From Chitinolyticbacter albus (GTDB lineage Bacteria > Pseudomonadota > Gammaproteobacteria > Burkholderiales > Chitinibacteraceae): a DNA stretch of 64,000 nt. Of the stretch, positions 50,848-58,193 are shown one piece after another (the first letter of the stretch is position 1; every line of letters starts with the position of its first letter). The notes under the pieces were generated by a model, which searched no databases, was not told the DNA's origin, and was given only the letters and a program-made list of their open reading frames with translations. A program made the translations under genes and the position numbers. The DNA is taken from positions 1-64,000 of the forward strand of contig NZ_JANBVF010000021.1 in the NCBI RefSeq assembly GCF_024437655.1. The letters run 5' to 3'.

Positions 50848-51629
50848 CTGTCAGCCCCTTGTTCACTCTTTTGCTGCAACAGCACTTCGATGGGCTGCAG
50901 CGACCAGAACCACAGCGCCTTCGAGGCGACGAGATAAATGCCGGCGGCGATCGCCAGCGCGATCAGCCAAGGCCGTAATGGCGCCAGACGCTTGTCCTCG
51001 CCACGCCGGGTGTGTTCGTAGGCCTGCCAGAACAGGTGGCCGTCGTCGCGCTCTTGCGCGCGGCCCTCGACGAAACGGTGCAGCTTCTGCCGCAACGCCT
51101 TGAGCGCCGCATCCCAGTGCCGGCCGCGATACTGCCCCTTGAACCCGAGCTGCAGCGCCAAGAGGAATACGGCGGCCAGATCGATATGCAGCGGGTTGCG
51201 CGCACCGGCGCGCGTCTGCAGCAGCTTGCTCGCCAGCTCGAAGAAACGGCGCCCGGCGTTGTGGGTGTGAAACAGCCGGTACTCCAGCATCACGTGCAGC
51301 CAGGGATCGCGCCCGGGCCAGTCGAGCTCCAGGATGAAGATCTCGTCGGCCAGCGCCGCCATCACATACTGGGCGATGGCATAGGCGCGGCCATCAGCAT
51401 CCGAGCCGTTCTCGCGCACGCGGCGGGTCTGGCGGCCCAGCACCTCCATCAGCCGGGCGCTGACGCGCGCGGCCAGATCGGCGCCGCGCATCGACGGCGC
51501 CTCCTCGCCGATGGCGAGATAGGCGGGCAGCCTCCCCTGCTCGTTGGCAAGCTTGATGCTCGCCACCTCTTCGTAGAATTCGGCGAAGCATCCGAGCAGG
51601 AAATGGGAGGCGCGCGCGACATCAGCCAT
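50844..51629 (-). CDS. tssL: T6SS inner-membrane protein TssL (DotU), 261 aa
   Basis: DotU family: IAQYVMAALADEIFILELDW, WLHVMLEYRLFHTHNAGRRF and FLLALQLGFKGQYRG are diagnostic. One C-terminal membrane segment (WLIALAIAAGIYLVASKAL) anchors it. No OmpA-like peptidoglycan-binding extension is present. It overlaps tssK by 8 nt and tssM by 4 nt. Confidence 0.97.
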   Translation of the reverse strand: MADVARASHFLLGCFAEFYEEVASIKLANEQGRLPAYLAIGEEAPSMRGADLAARVSARLMEVLGRQTRRVRENGSDADGRAYAIAQYVMAALADEIFILELDWPGRDPWLHVMLEYRLFHTHNAGRRFFELASKLLQTRAGARNPLHIDLAAVFLLALQLGFKGQYRGRHWDAALKALRQKLHRFVEGRAQERDDGHLFWQAYEHTRRGEDKRLAPLRPWLIALAIAAGIYLVASKALWFWSLQPIEVLLQQKSEQGADR

Positions 51630-53028
51630 GAGTCGGCTCCGCCACGCGCTGCGCCGGAATCGACATCTTGCTGCGATACAGCAGGATGGCCGCCGGCATA
51701 TGCAGGTTGGCCACGCCCTGGATCAGCAGCGAGCGGCCCGGCCGGTAGGCATGGGCCAGATCGCCGTTGATCTCCAGCTGCTCGTTCTGCACGATGAAGA
51801 AGGCGCTACCGGGCTTGAGCTTGCGGGCGTTGATTTCGGTGGGGCTGAGCGCGCGCACGGTGGCACCGGGCAGGCGGCGCGTCTGCAGCACCGGCATCAG
51901 CTCGTCGCTGCCGATGCGGCATTCGCCCAGCCAGTGCGCGATCTCGGACAGCGTCTGCCCGGCGCGTGGCTTGAGTTCGATCAGCACCTCGCCCACATCG
52001 TCGGGCAGGCGGCGTGCAAAGCCCGAATCGCCCACCCGCGCGAACGGCTGGCTATCGTAGGCGGTATCGACAAGCGCCAGCTTGTCGCGGATGTAGCCCA
52101 TCGCCATGTCAAACTGCGCCACGCAGTCGTCGTGGCGATACGCATCCGGAATCGGCGGAATCGGATTGGCGCCGATCGACGCCACCGCACCGACCATCTG
52201 CATCAGCGCGCGATAGAGCAGCACCGGATGGATGTCGCCCGCCGACACCGCCACTTCCAGCGAGGGCAGGCCCAGCGCCAGGTGACGCGCCGCCGCTAGC
52301 GCGCGATGCTGCTCGCTGGGCAGATCGTCGTGCTGGCCATCCTGGCGATCGCCCGCCAGCGTGCGCGCCTTGCTCCACAACTCCTGCATCATAAGGCGCA
52401 GCTGCCATGACAGCCCCTGCTCCTTGAGGAAGGCCGAAACATCCATGCGCATCATCGGCGGGTGGTAGCGGGTGAGCCGCAACAGGCCCTTGTCATCACG
52501 CTCGACCTCGGCGATCGGGCAGGCGGTATAGCGTGCCGGCACATCGTTGCCGACATAGAGGCTGATGCGCGCGCGCAGCCGCTCGATCGGCACCTGGCCG
52601 TCGCCGGTGTTCTCGTCAGCGGCAAGCTCGCCCGAGACCGGATCGAAGCGCTGCACCGCGCTGCCGAGCGTCGCCGCCGTGGTACCGCGGGCCGGCACCA
52701 CCAGCCACACGCGTTGCGACCCGGCACGCTCGGACAAGGGCTTGGCGATATCCACTTCCAGCGAGACGTGGCCGTAGTGGCCGGGGAACAGCACGGCGAG
52801 GCCATCGGGCAGGATACATTCGAGCTCGGTGACGCGCAGCGTACCGCTCGCCACGCGCAAGGTATCGATCTCCAACCGACGCACGCCCCAGAAATGCGGC
52901 GTCAGGCTCATCAAGCGGTGGGTGAGCTGTGCGTGCAGGTAGATATCGTGCTGCTGCAGATGCTGCGGCGACAGCATCAATCCTTCCGACCATTGCAGCG
53001 GATCCGGCAGGGTGGTGTATTGCTCCAT
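51622..53028 (-). CDS. tssK: T6SS baseplate protein TssK, 468 aa
   Basis: Recognised by LPDPLQWSEGLMLSPQHLQQ at the N-terminus, PHFWGVRRLEIDTL, the middle ALRARISLYVGNDVPARY-like strand region and C-terminal FFIVQNEQLEINGDL. TssK links the baseplate wedges to the TssJLM membrane complex. ATG 53028 follows AAGGGACAG; upstream in-frame sequence overlaps tssJ. Confidence 0.95.
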   Translation of the reverse strand: MEQYTTLPDPLQWSEGLMLSPQHLQQHDIYLHAQLTHRLMSLTPHFWGVRRLEIDTLRVASGTLRVTELECILPDGLAVLFPGHYGHVSLEVDIAKPLSERAGSQRVWLVVPARGTTAATLGSAVQRFDPVSGELAADENTGDGQVPIERLRARISLYVGNDVPARYTACPIAEVERDDKGLLRLTRYHPPMMRMDVSAFLKEQGLSWQLRLMMQELWSKARTLAGDRQDGQHDDLPSEQHRALAAARHLALGLPSLEVAVSAGDIHPVLLYRALMQMVGAVASIGANPIPPIPDAYRHDDCVAQFDMAMGYIRDKLALVDTAYDSQPFARVGDSGFARRLPDDVGEVLIELKPRAGQTLSEIAHWLGECRIGSDELMPVLQTRRLPGATVRALSPTEINARKLKPGSAFFIVQNEQLEINGDLAHAYRPGRSLLIQGVANLHMPAAILLYRSKMSIPAQRVAEPTHG

Positions 53029-53039
53029 GATCTGTCCCT

Positions 53040-53504
53040 TCAGTTGGCGTCGTCGCGGTATTCGACGGTGTCCGGCATCAGCCGCACGGTCGGTCGCTTG
53101 AACGGGGTGAGCTTGCCGACGGCTTGACCCGCCGCGGCGACGTAATTGGGAAAGGCGTACACGCCGATGGCCTTGCCGTGGCGGCGGGGCATGGGCGCGG
53201 CCGCGATCACCGTGGCCGGTGGCACTTCCAGCGGCACCACGTCGATGCCGGTCGCCAGGCTCGCCTGCAGCGCGCGCTTTTGCGCAAACCATTCGGGGCC
53301 GGTCTTGGGCAGCAGCGCCAGCGCGTTCACGTCGTAGACGAACACCAGATCGAGCGCCGTCGCGTTGTCGCCATTGGCGCCGATCTCGGCCACCACGCGT
53401 ACCGATTTCACCTCGGCGGGCAAGGGATCGCCGTACACCCATTTCTTCACCGTGGTGCAACCGGCCAGCAGTGCGATCAGCGCAAGGAGGAAAACGCGTT
53501 TCAT
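53040..53504 (-). CDS. tssJ: T6SS outer-membrane lipoprotein TssJ, 154 aa
   Basis: A lipoprotein signal peptide with lipobox LLAGC (Cys at 16). The body has TssJ-like strands (VRVVAEIGANGDNATALDLV, FVYDVNALALLPKTGPEWF, AIGVYAFPNYVAAAG) and ends MPDTVEYRDDAN. It holds the TssLM complex under the outer membrane. It lies next to tssK, as in many T6SS loci. Confidence 0.9.
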   Translation of the reverse strand: MKRVFLLALIALLAGCTTVKKWVYGDPLPAEVKSVRVVAEIGANGDNATALDLVFVYDVNALALLPKTGPEWFAQKRALQASLATGIDVVPLEVPPATVIAAAPMPRRHGKAIGVYAFPNYVAAAGQAVGKLTPFKRPTVRLMPDTVEYRDDAN

Positions 53505-53508
53505 CAGC

Positions 53509-53907
53509 TCATCCCAACAGGATCACGCGGAACTGCGCCGGCGTGAGCGAAGCGCCCACGGTGTTGGGCAGCATGCCGTTCTGCAGCGACAGCGAGGTGA
53601 GCCGCATCGCGAACACCGCCGACACCAGCACCTTGAAACTGCCCAGCACCTGGCGATCCGGCCCGATCACCACGTTGGAGATCAATCCCGTGGCAACGCC
53701 TGGCTCGTCGCCGTTGCTGACCGTGCCCTGCGTCAGCATGTTCTCGGCGAGCCCGCCACCGAACAGGATGTTGAACACCGACGGGATATGGCTGAACGAC
53801 ATCGCGATATTGGGAAACGGCAGCGGAATCGGCCCTGCCGGCGTCGGCACCTTGCACACGTCGGGGAACGCGAAATTCATCACCCCGAGATTGACGTTGG
53901 CGAACAT
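53509..53907 (-). CDS. DUF4150 (PAAR-like) spike-tip protein, 132 aa
   Basis: The family is clear from FANVNLGVMNFAFPDVCKVP, PIPLPFPNIAMS, NILFGGGLAENMLTQGTVSNGDEPG, MRLTSLSLQNGMLPNT and the end QFRVILLG. DUF4150 proteins take the place of PAAR at the VgrG tip and are found with DUF2169, DUF3540 and pentapeptide proteins, as here. It starts 12 nt after the DUF3540 gene. Confidence 0.93.
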   Translation of the reverse strand: MFANVNLGVMNFAFPDVCKVPTPAGPIPLPFPNIAMSFSHIPSVFNILFGGGLAENMLTQGTVSNGDEPGVATGLISNVVIGPDRQVLGSFKVLVSAVFAMRLTSLSLQNGMLPNTVGASLTPAQFRVILLG

Positions 53908-53919
53908 GGAACTCCTCCC

Positions 53920-54465
53920 TCAACCCATCGAAATCCGGTCGGCATCGACCTTCACGTCCTTCTCCGCCGTCATCAGCGCCTGCTTGCCGTGCAGGCGCAG
54001 TAGCTGGCGCGCATCGAGCAGGTATTGCTCGGCACGGCCGACGTAGTGGCGGGTCTGCTCGACCAGGGTGTCGGTCACCGTGGTGAAGAGATTGCGGGCG
54101 TTCAGCGTCAGCGTGCCGGTGGCCGAGGCCAGCGACATATCACCCAGCGCGCGCAGCGTGATCGTCTCGGCGGCGTTGAAGGCAATGGCTGGCTGGTTGA
54201 TCGCCAGTTGCCGGGCGCCGGGTACCGACAGCACCGCCTCGTCGCCCGAGCGCGTCAACAGGTGCACGACAAAGCATTCGCCGCCGGCGCAGGCGGCAAC
54301 GAGGGCACGGTCCCCCGATTGCGGCGTCAACAGGCAGGAGGCCGCCTGGCAAGCGATGCGGCCGTCATCGAGCAGGAAGCGGCCGTCGTCGAGGGCGACG
54401 ACGAGCAGCGCATCGGCCAGCGCCGGGATGACGGTGGTGGTCGAGCGGTCGTGGATTTGCATCAT
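53920..54465 (-). CDS. DUF3540 T6SS accessory protein, 181 aa
   Basis: Contains GRIACQAASCLLTPQSGDRALV, ECFVVHLLTRSG and the VgrG-like series ETITLRALGDMSLASATGTL, VTDTLVEQTRHYVGRAEQYL, ending EKDVKVDADRISMG, which is the DUF3540 pattern. It probably handles or adapts the DUF4150 tip or its effector. It overlaps the pentapeptide gene by 4 nt (ATGA). Confidence 0.88.
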   Translation of the reverse strand: MMQIHDRSTTTVIPALADALLVVALDDGRFLLDDGRIACQAASCLLTPQSGDRALVAACAGGECFVVHLLTRSGDEAVLSVPGARQLAINQPAIAFNAAETITLRALGDMSLASATGTLTLNARNLFTTVTDTLVEQTRHYVGRAEQYLLDARQLLRLHGKQALMTAEKDVKVDADRISMG

Positions 54466-55529
54466 GCGGCCTCCAAAAGGCCAGCCTGGGCGGCCAGCAG
54501 GAAAGAATCGGTGCCCCGCGTGCCGCGGCGGCGTGCGCCGCTCCAGTCGCAGTGGCTGAAATCGGCGTCGTGCAGGCTAGCGTGATCGAACCGGGCGCGC
54601 GTGCAGTCGAGGTATTGCCCACGTGCATGCTCGAAGCGGGCGAAGGTGCAGTCGGCGCCGGCGAGCGACACGCGCTCCAGGCGCGCGCCGGTCCACACGC
54701 TCTTGGCCAGTTGCGCGCCATCGAACCGGCAACCGGTCAGGCGCGCCTCCTGGAAGATGGCGCCCGAGAGATCGGCGCCGCGGCAATCGGCGTCGACGAG
54801 TTCGGCGCCGAGCAGCAGCAGGTTGGCGGCACTGGCGTCGACGAGCCGGGTGCCGCATAGCCTTGCCTGGCGCAAATTGGAGCCGGTCAGCGTGGCGCCG
54901 GTGAGATCGGTGCCCGTCAGGTCGGCGCCCATCAGCGTGCAGCGGGTCAGCGTGGCGCCGGCCAGCGACTTGCCGGCCAGATTGGCGTTGAGCAGCACCG
55001 CGACGTCGGCGCTGATGCCGGCCAGCGAGACATGGGCGAGGTCGATATCCTGCAGCACGCCCTGGTCGAGCCGCGCGCCGTCGAGCCGCAATCCGGCGGC
55101 TTCCCCTTCGAGCACCGCCGAGCGCAGCAAGGTGAGCCGCGAGCCGTCCATGCCGCTCAGCTTGCAACGCACCAGCGACGACAGCGCCAGCGTGGCCCCG
55201 CGCCAGTCGCTGGCACTCAGGTCCGATTCAATCAGCGACAGCAGCTCGTAGTGCCCGCCCGCCCAGCGCGATCCGGCCAGCATGCACTGGACGAAATGCG
55301 TGGTGTAGAGCCTGCCTTGGGAGAAATCGACGCCGGTCAGATCGCACTCGATAAAGGTGGTGCCGGTCAGATCGGCCCCGGCAAGCTCCGCGCCGACCAG
55401 CACGCATTGTTGCAACACGAGGCCCGCCAGCGAGCGGCCGCGCGCGTCAAGGCCGGCGAGGTTCGCCTTCGCCAGCGGCCGGCCCAGCCTTATCGCCTTG
55501 TCGATGTCCACCCAGCGCTCATCGCTCAT
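54462..55529 (-). CDS. Pentapeptide-repeat T6SS accessory protein, 355 aa
   Basis: Nearly the whole protein is made of A(D/N)LxG-type pentapeptide repeats (AELAGADLTGTTFIECDLTG, ADLTGTDLTGATLTGSNLRQ), which fold into a four-sided beta-helix. ATG 55529 overlaps the upstream stop (ATGA). With the DUF2169 protein it forms a repeat pair common in loci with DUF3540 and DUF4150; adaptor or chaperone roles have been proposed for such clusters. Confidence 0.92.
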   Translation of the reverse strand: MSDERWVDIDKAIRLGRPLAKANLAGLDARGRSLAGLVLQQCVLVGAELAGADLTGTTFIECDLTGVDFSQGRLYTTHFVQCMLAGSRWAGGHYELLSLIESDLSASDWRGATLALSSLVRCKLSGMDGSRLTLLRSAVLEGEAAGLRLDGARLDQGVLQDIDLAHVSLAGISADVAVLLNANLAGKSLAGATLTRCTLMGADLTGTDLTGATLTGSNLRQARLCGTRLVDASAANLLLLGAELVDADCRGADLSGAIFQEARLTGCRFDGAQLAKSVWTGARLERVSLAGADCTFARFEHARGQYLDCTRARFDHASLHDADFSHCDWSGARRRGTRGTDSFLLAAQAGLLEAA

Positions 55530-58186
55530 GCCACACTCCGGTTCGGTTCCAGCCTGACCCTGGCCCAGATCGCATCGCCGATGTCGGCGCTCGAGAAATC
55601 GGCTTGCACCAGGTTGGCCTCGGTGAAATCGGCGCCACGGCAATCGCTTTGCCGCAACAGCGCCTGGTAGAAATCGGCGCCACGCGCGTCGGCGCCGGCG
55701 AGCGTCGCCTGCATGAACAGCGAGCGCGCAAAGACGCCGGCTGCGAGATCCGCACCGCGCAGATCGGCCTCGCCGAAGTCGCAGCCGATCAGGCGGGACG
55801 CGCCCAGATCCGCGCCCTGCATGGCGGCGCCACGCCAGGAACTGGCCGAGGCCGAGGCGCCACGCAGCGAAGCGCCTTGCCAGTCGGCCTTGCCGCCCAG
55901 CGGACACGAGGTCCAGCTCGCACCATCCCAGCGGCTGCGAGGCAGGCTGGCGTCGAGCAAGGTGGTCCGCACCAGTTGCGCGCCGCTGAAATCGGCGTCG
56001 GCGAGCACGGCATTGAGCAGCACGCTCTTGTCGAGCAGCGCGCCCAGCCAGCGACTGCTGGACGCCTGGGCGCCGAGCAGCAGCGCCGTTTCCAGCCGAG
56101 CTCCTGACAGGTCCGCTCCATCGAGCACGATCTCGGGGGCCACCCAGTCCTTGAGCTGGCAGCCGATCAGTCTGGCCTGCGGCCAGGCGGCCTCCAGCGC
56201 CATCACCCCGGTGAGATCGGCGCCGGAAAAATCCGTCGCCGTGCCACGGCTGCCGCACAGATTGGCGCCGGCGAGCCGGCACGCGGTGAAATCGGCGTTA
56301 TCGAGCCGCGTGGCGCTCAGCACGGCGCCGGCGAGGTTGGCGCCTGCCAGGCGCGTGCCGCTTAGATTGGCGTGCTCCAGCATCACCTCGCGCAGGTCGG
56401 CACCGGAGAAATCGAGTCCGGACAGATCGGCGCCCGCCAGGTCGCGCCCGGCAAGCGAAGCGCCGCCACGCAGCCATTGCAGCGCCAACTCGCCCAGCCA
56501 GCGCGCCAGTTCAGGCGGCAAGGACTCGACGCCGGGCCTGGGCGCGGCGCGGCGGGCGGCACGCTCGCGCGCGGCCCGTTCGGCAAGGCCAGCGCGGGCT
56601 TGCGCCAGTTGTTCCGGCGAAATCGGCGCGCCGTTGGCGATGGCATTGTCGAGCGCGGCCGATAGTGCCTCGGCCTCGGCGTCGACCTGCGCTTGCGCCG
56701 CGTCCGGCGGCAGCAGATCGAACGCCGGCAGGCTGGCGCGTGCATACGCTTCCTGTTGCTGCACCCGCATTTCCTTGGCTTGCGGCTGCACCTGCGGCAT
56801 GGCGGCCAGCTCGGCTTGCTGTGCTTCGGCCTTGGTTTTGGCGGCGTCGACGAGCGCCTTGGCGCTGGCCACCATCTCAGTCAGGTCGAAATCGCTCTCG
56901 GCCACCTGCTCGGCGCTCAGCGTGGGGAAGTCGGCCTCTTCGGCGCGCGGCGGCTGGTGGTCGGTCGGTGGCGCGATGCCGGCCTCGCGCCAGAACTCGG
57001 CATCGAGCTCGTCGAGCTGCGCCTGGCGCTGCGCCTGCTCGCTGGCCTGCGCCAGCGCCTTGCGCGCCGCACGATCGGTCGCCTGCGCCGGTGTGAAACT
57101 CGCCGCGATCTGCGATTCGTTGAAGGCGTGCTGCGCCGCGGTTTCCGGGTCGAGCCGCAACGCCAGCACGTCGCGGTAATACGCCAGCGAGCGCGCGTCG
57201 TGCGCGGCCTCGTAACCGACGATGACGGTGGCGATGTCCAGCCCTTCGGCGGTGTCGATCGCCGTTTCGCCGTGCCACACCATCAGTCCCAGCCGCTCGC
57301 CGGGGAAGAACCACACGGTATCGCAGCACAGCGGCACCGCCTCCAGCGCCGACAAGGGCTGGCCCTGCCGCTGCACGAAGGCGCGCGCGGCCAGCGTGGG
57401 CAGTGTGCCCTCGATCCGCGGCAGTTCCGGGTGCATGCCCTCGATGCGGTAGGTCTCGCCACCGGCGAAGAAACCCGACAGGCGCTGGTCCTCGGGCGCG
57501 CGCTGGAAGAAATCGTGGCCGGTGTCGCCGGCGAGGCCCGGTGCCTCGTGCGCCAGCCAATGCGCCTTGTAGCTGCCGACATGGTGCTTGCGCGGCGCCC
57601 AGCGCAGGTCGATGGGACCATAGCCCTGCGGCGCCAACCGGTGCAGGTGACCGCGCACCGGCGCATGGGGCGCCGCCACATTGGGCATGGCGCCACGGTT
57701 GGTTCCGAAGAAGGCGGTCAGCGGATTGGGCGCGTAGCCGCAACCGACCGGGTTGGCTGGGTGACGCGCCCCGCCGAAGGCGCGCTCCCAGGTCAACGGC
57801 ATTTCGGTAAAGGGTTGCGGCTGGCCGATCTGGAACAGCGGGATCAGGCCGTACAGCCATTCGCGATCGCCGGTCACGCGCAGCGTCTTGTCGACGCCGG
57901 CGCACGCGAGGCGCACATCCATGGCCGCGACCGGGGCGCCGCCCGGCGCATGCGCCGAGCCGCACAGCAGCACCTCGCCTTGCGCCTTGGGCCAAACCTC
58001 GTCGAGCGGCTGCATCGCCGGCAGCTGCGGCAACACGCGCGGCCACTGCAGGTTCTCGGCGAGAAAGCGCGGGTTGTCCTCGCCCAGCCGGAAGAAGCCC
58101 AACGCAGCAATGGCAAAGCGATGCCGGCCTGCCAGCGTGTAGGGCCGATGCAGGATGCCGAGGGTGAGGGGCTTGATCGTTTTCAT
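55526..58186 (-). CDS. DUF2169 plus pentapeptide-repeat T6SS accessory protein, 886 aa
   Basis: Residues ~1-330 are DUF2169 (GDREWLYGLIPLFQIGQPQP, MPLTWERAFGGARHPANPVG, CCDTVWFFPGERLGLMVWHG). A charged Ala/Glu/Gln helical linker follows (~345-560), then pentapeptide repeats from ~565 to the end (ADLSGLDFSGADLREVMLEH). DUF2169 proteins are linked to VgrG tips and effector loading. It starts 8 nt before vgrG ends its reading region (gap of 7 nt), consistent with the VgrG cassette. Confidence 0.93.
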   Translation of the reverse strand: MKTIKPLTLGILHRPYTLAGRHRFAIAALGFFRLGEDNPRFLAENLQWPRVLPQLPAMQPLDEVWPKAQGEVLLCGSAHAPGGAPVAAMDVRLACAGVDKTLRVTGDREWLYGLIPLFQIGQPQPFTEMPLTWERAFGGARHPANPVGCGYAPNPLTAFFGTNRGAMPNVAAPHAPVRGHLHRLAPQGYGPIDLRWAPRKHHVGSYKAHWLAHEAPGLAGDTGHDFFQRAPEDQRLSGFFAGGETYRIEGMHPELPRIEGTLPTLAARAFVQRQGQPLSALEAVPLCCDTVWFFPGERLGLMVWHGETAIDTAEGLDIATVIVGYEAAHDARSLAYYRDVLALRLDPETAAQHAFNESQIAASFTPAQATDRAARKALAQASEQAQRQAQLDELDAEFWREAGIAPPTDHQPPRAEEADFPTLSAEQVAESDFDLTEMVASAKALVDAAKTKAEAQQAELAAMPQVQPQAKEMRVQQQEAYARASLPAFDLLPPDAAQAQVDAEAEALSAALDNAIANGAPISPEQLAQARAGLAERAARERAARRAAPRPGVESLPPELARWLGELALQWLRGGASLAGRDLAGADLSGLDFSGADLREVMLEHANLSGTRLAGANLAGAVLSATRLDNADFTACRLAGANLCGSRGTATDFSGADLTGVMALEAAWPQARLIGCQLKDWVAPEIVLDGADLSGARLETALLLGAQASSSRWLGALLDKSVLLNAVLADADFSGAQLVRTTLLDASLPRSRWDGASWTSCPLGGKADWQGASLRGASASASSWRGAAMQGADLGASRLIGCDFGEADLRGADLAAGVFARSLFMQATLAGADARGADFYQALLRQSDCRGADFTEANLVQADFSSADIGDAIWARVRLEPNRSVA

Positions 58187-58193
58187 CGGCGCC

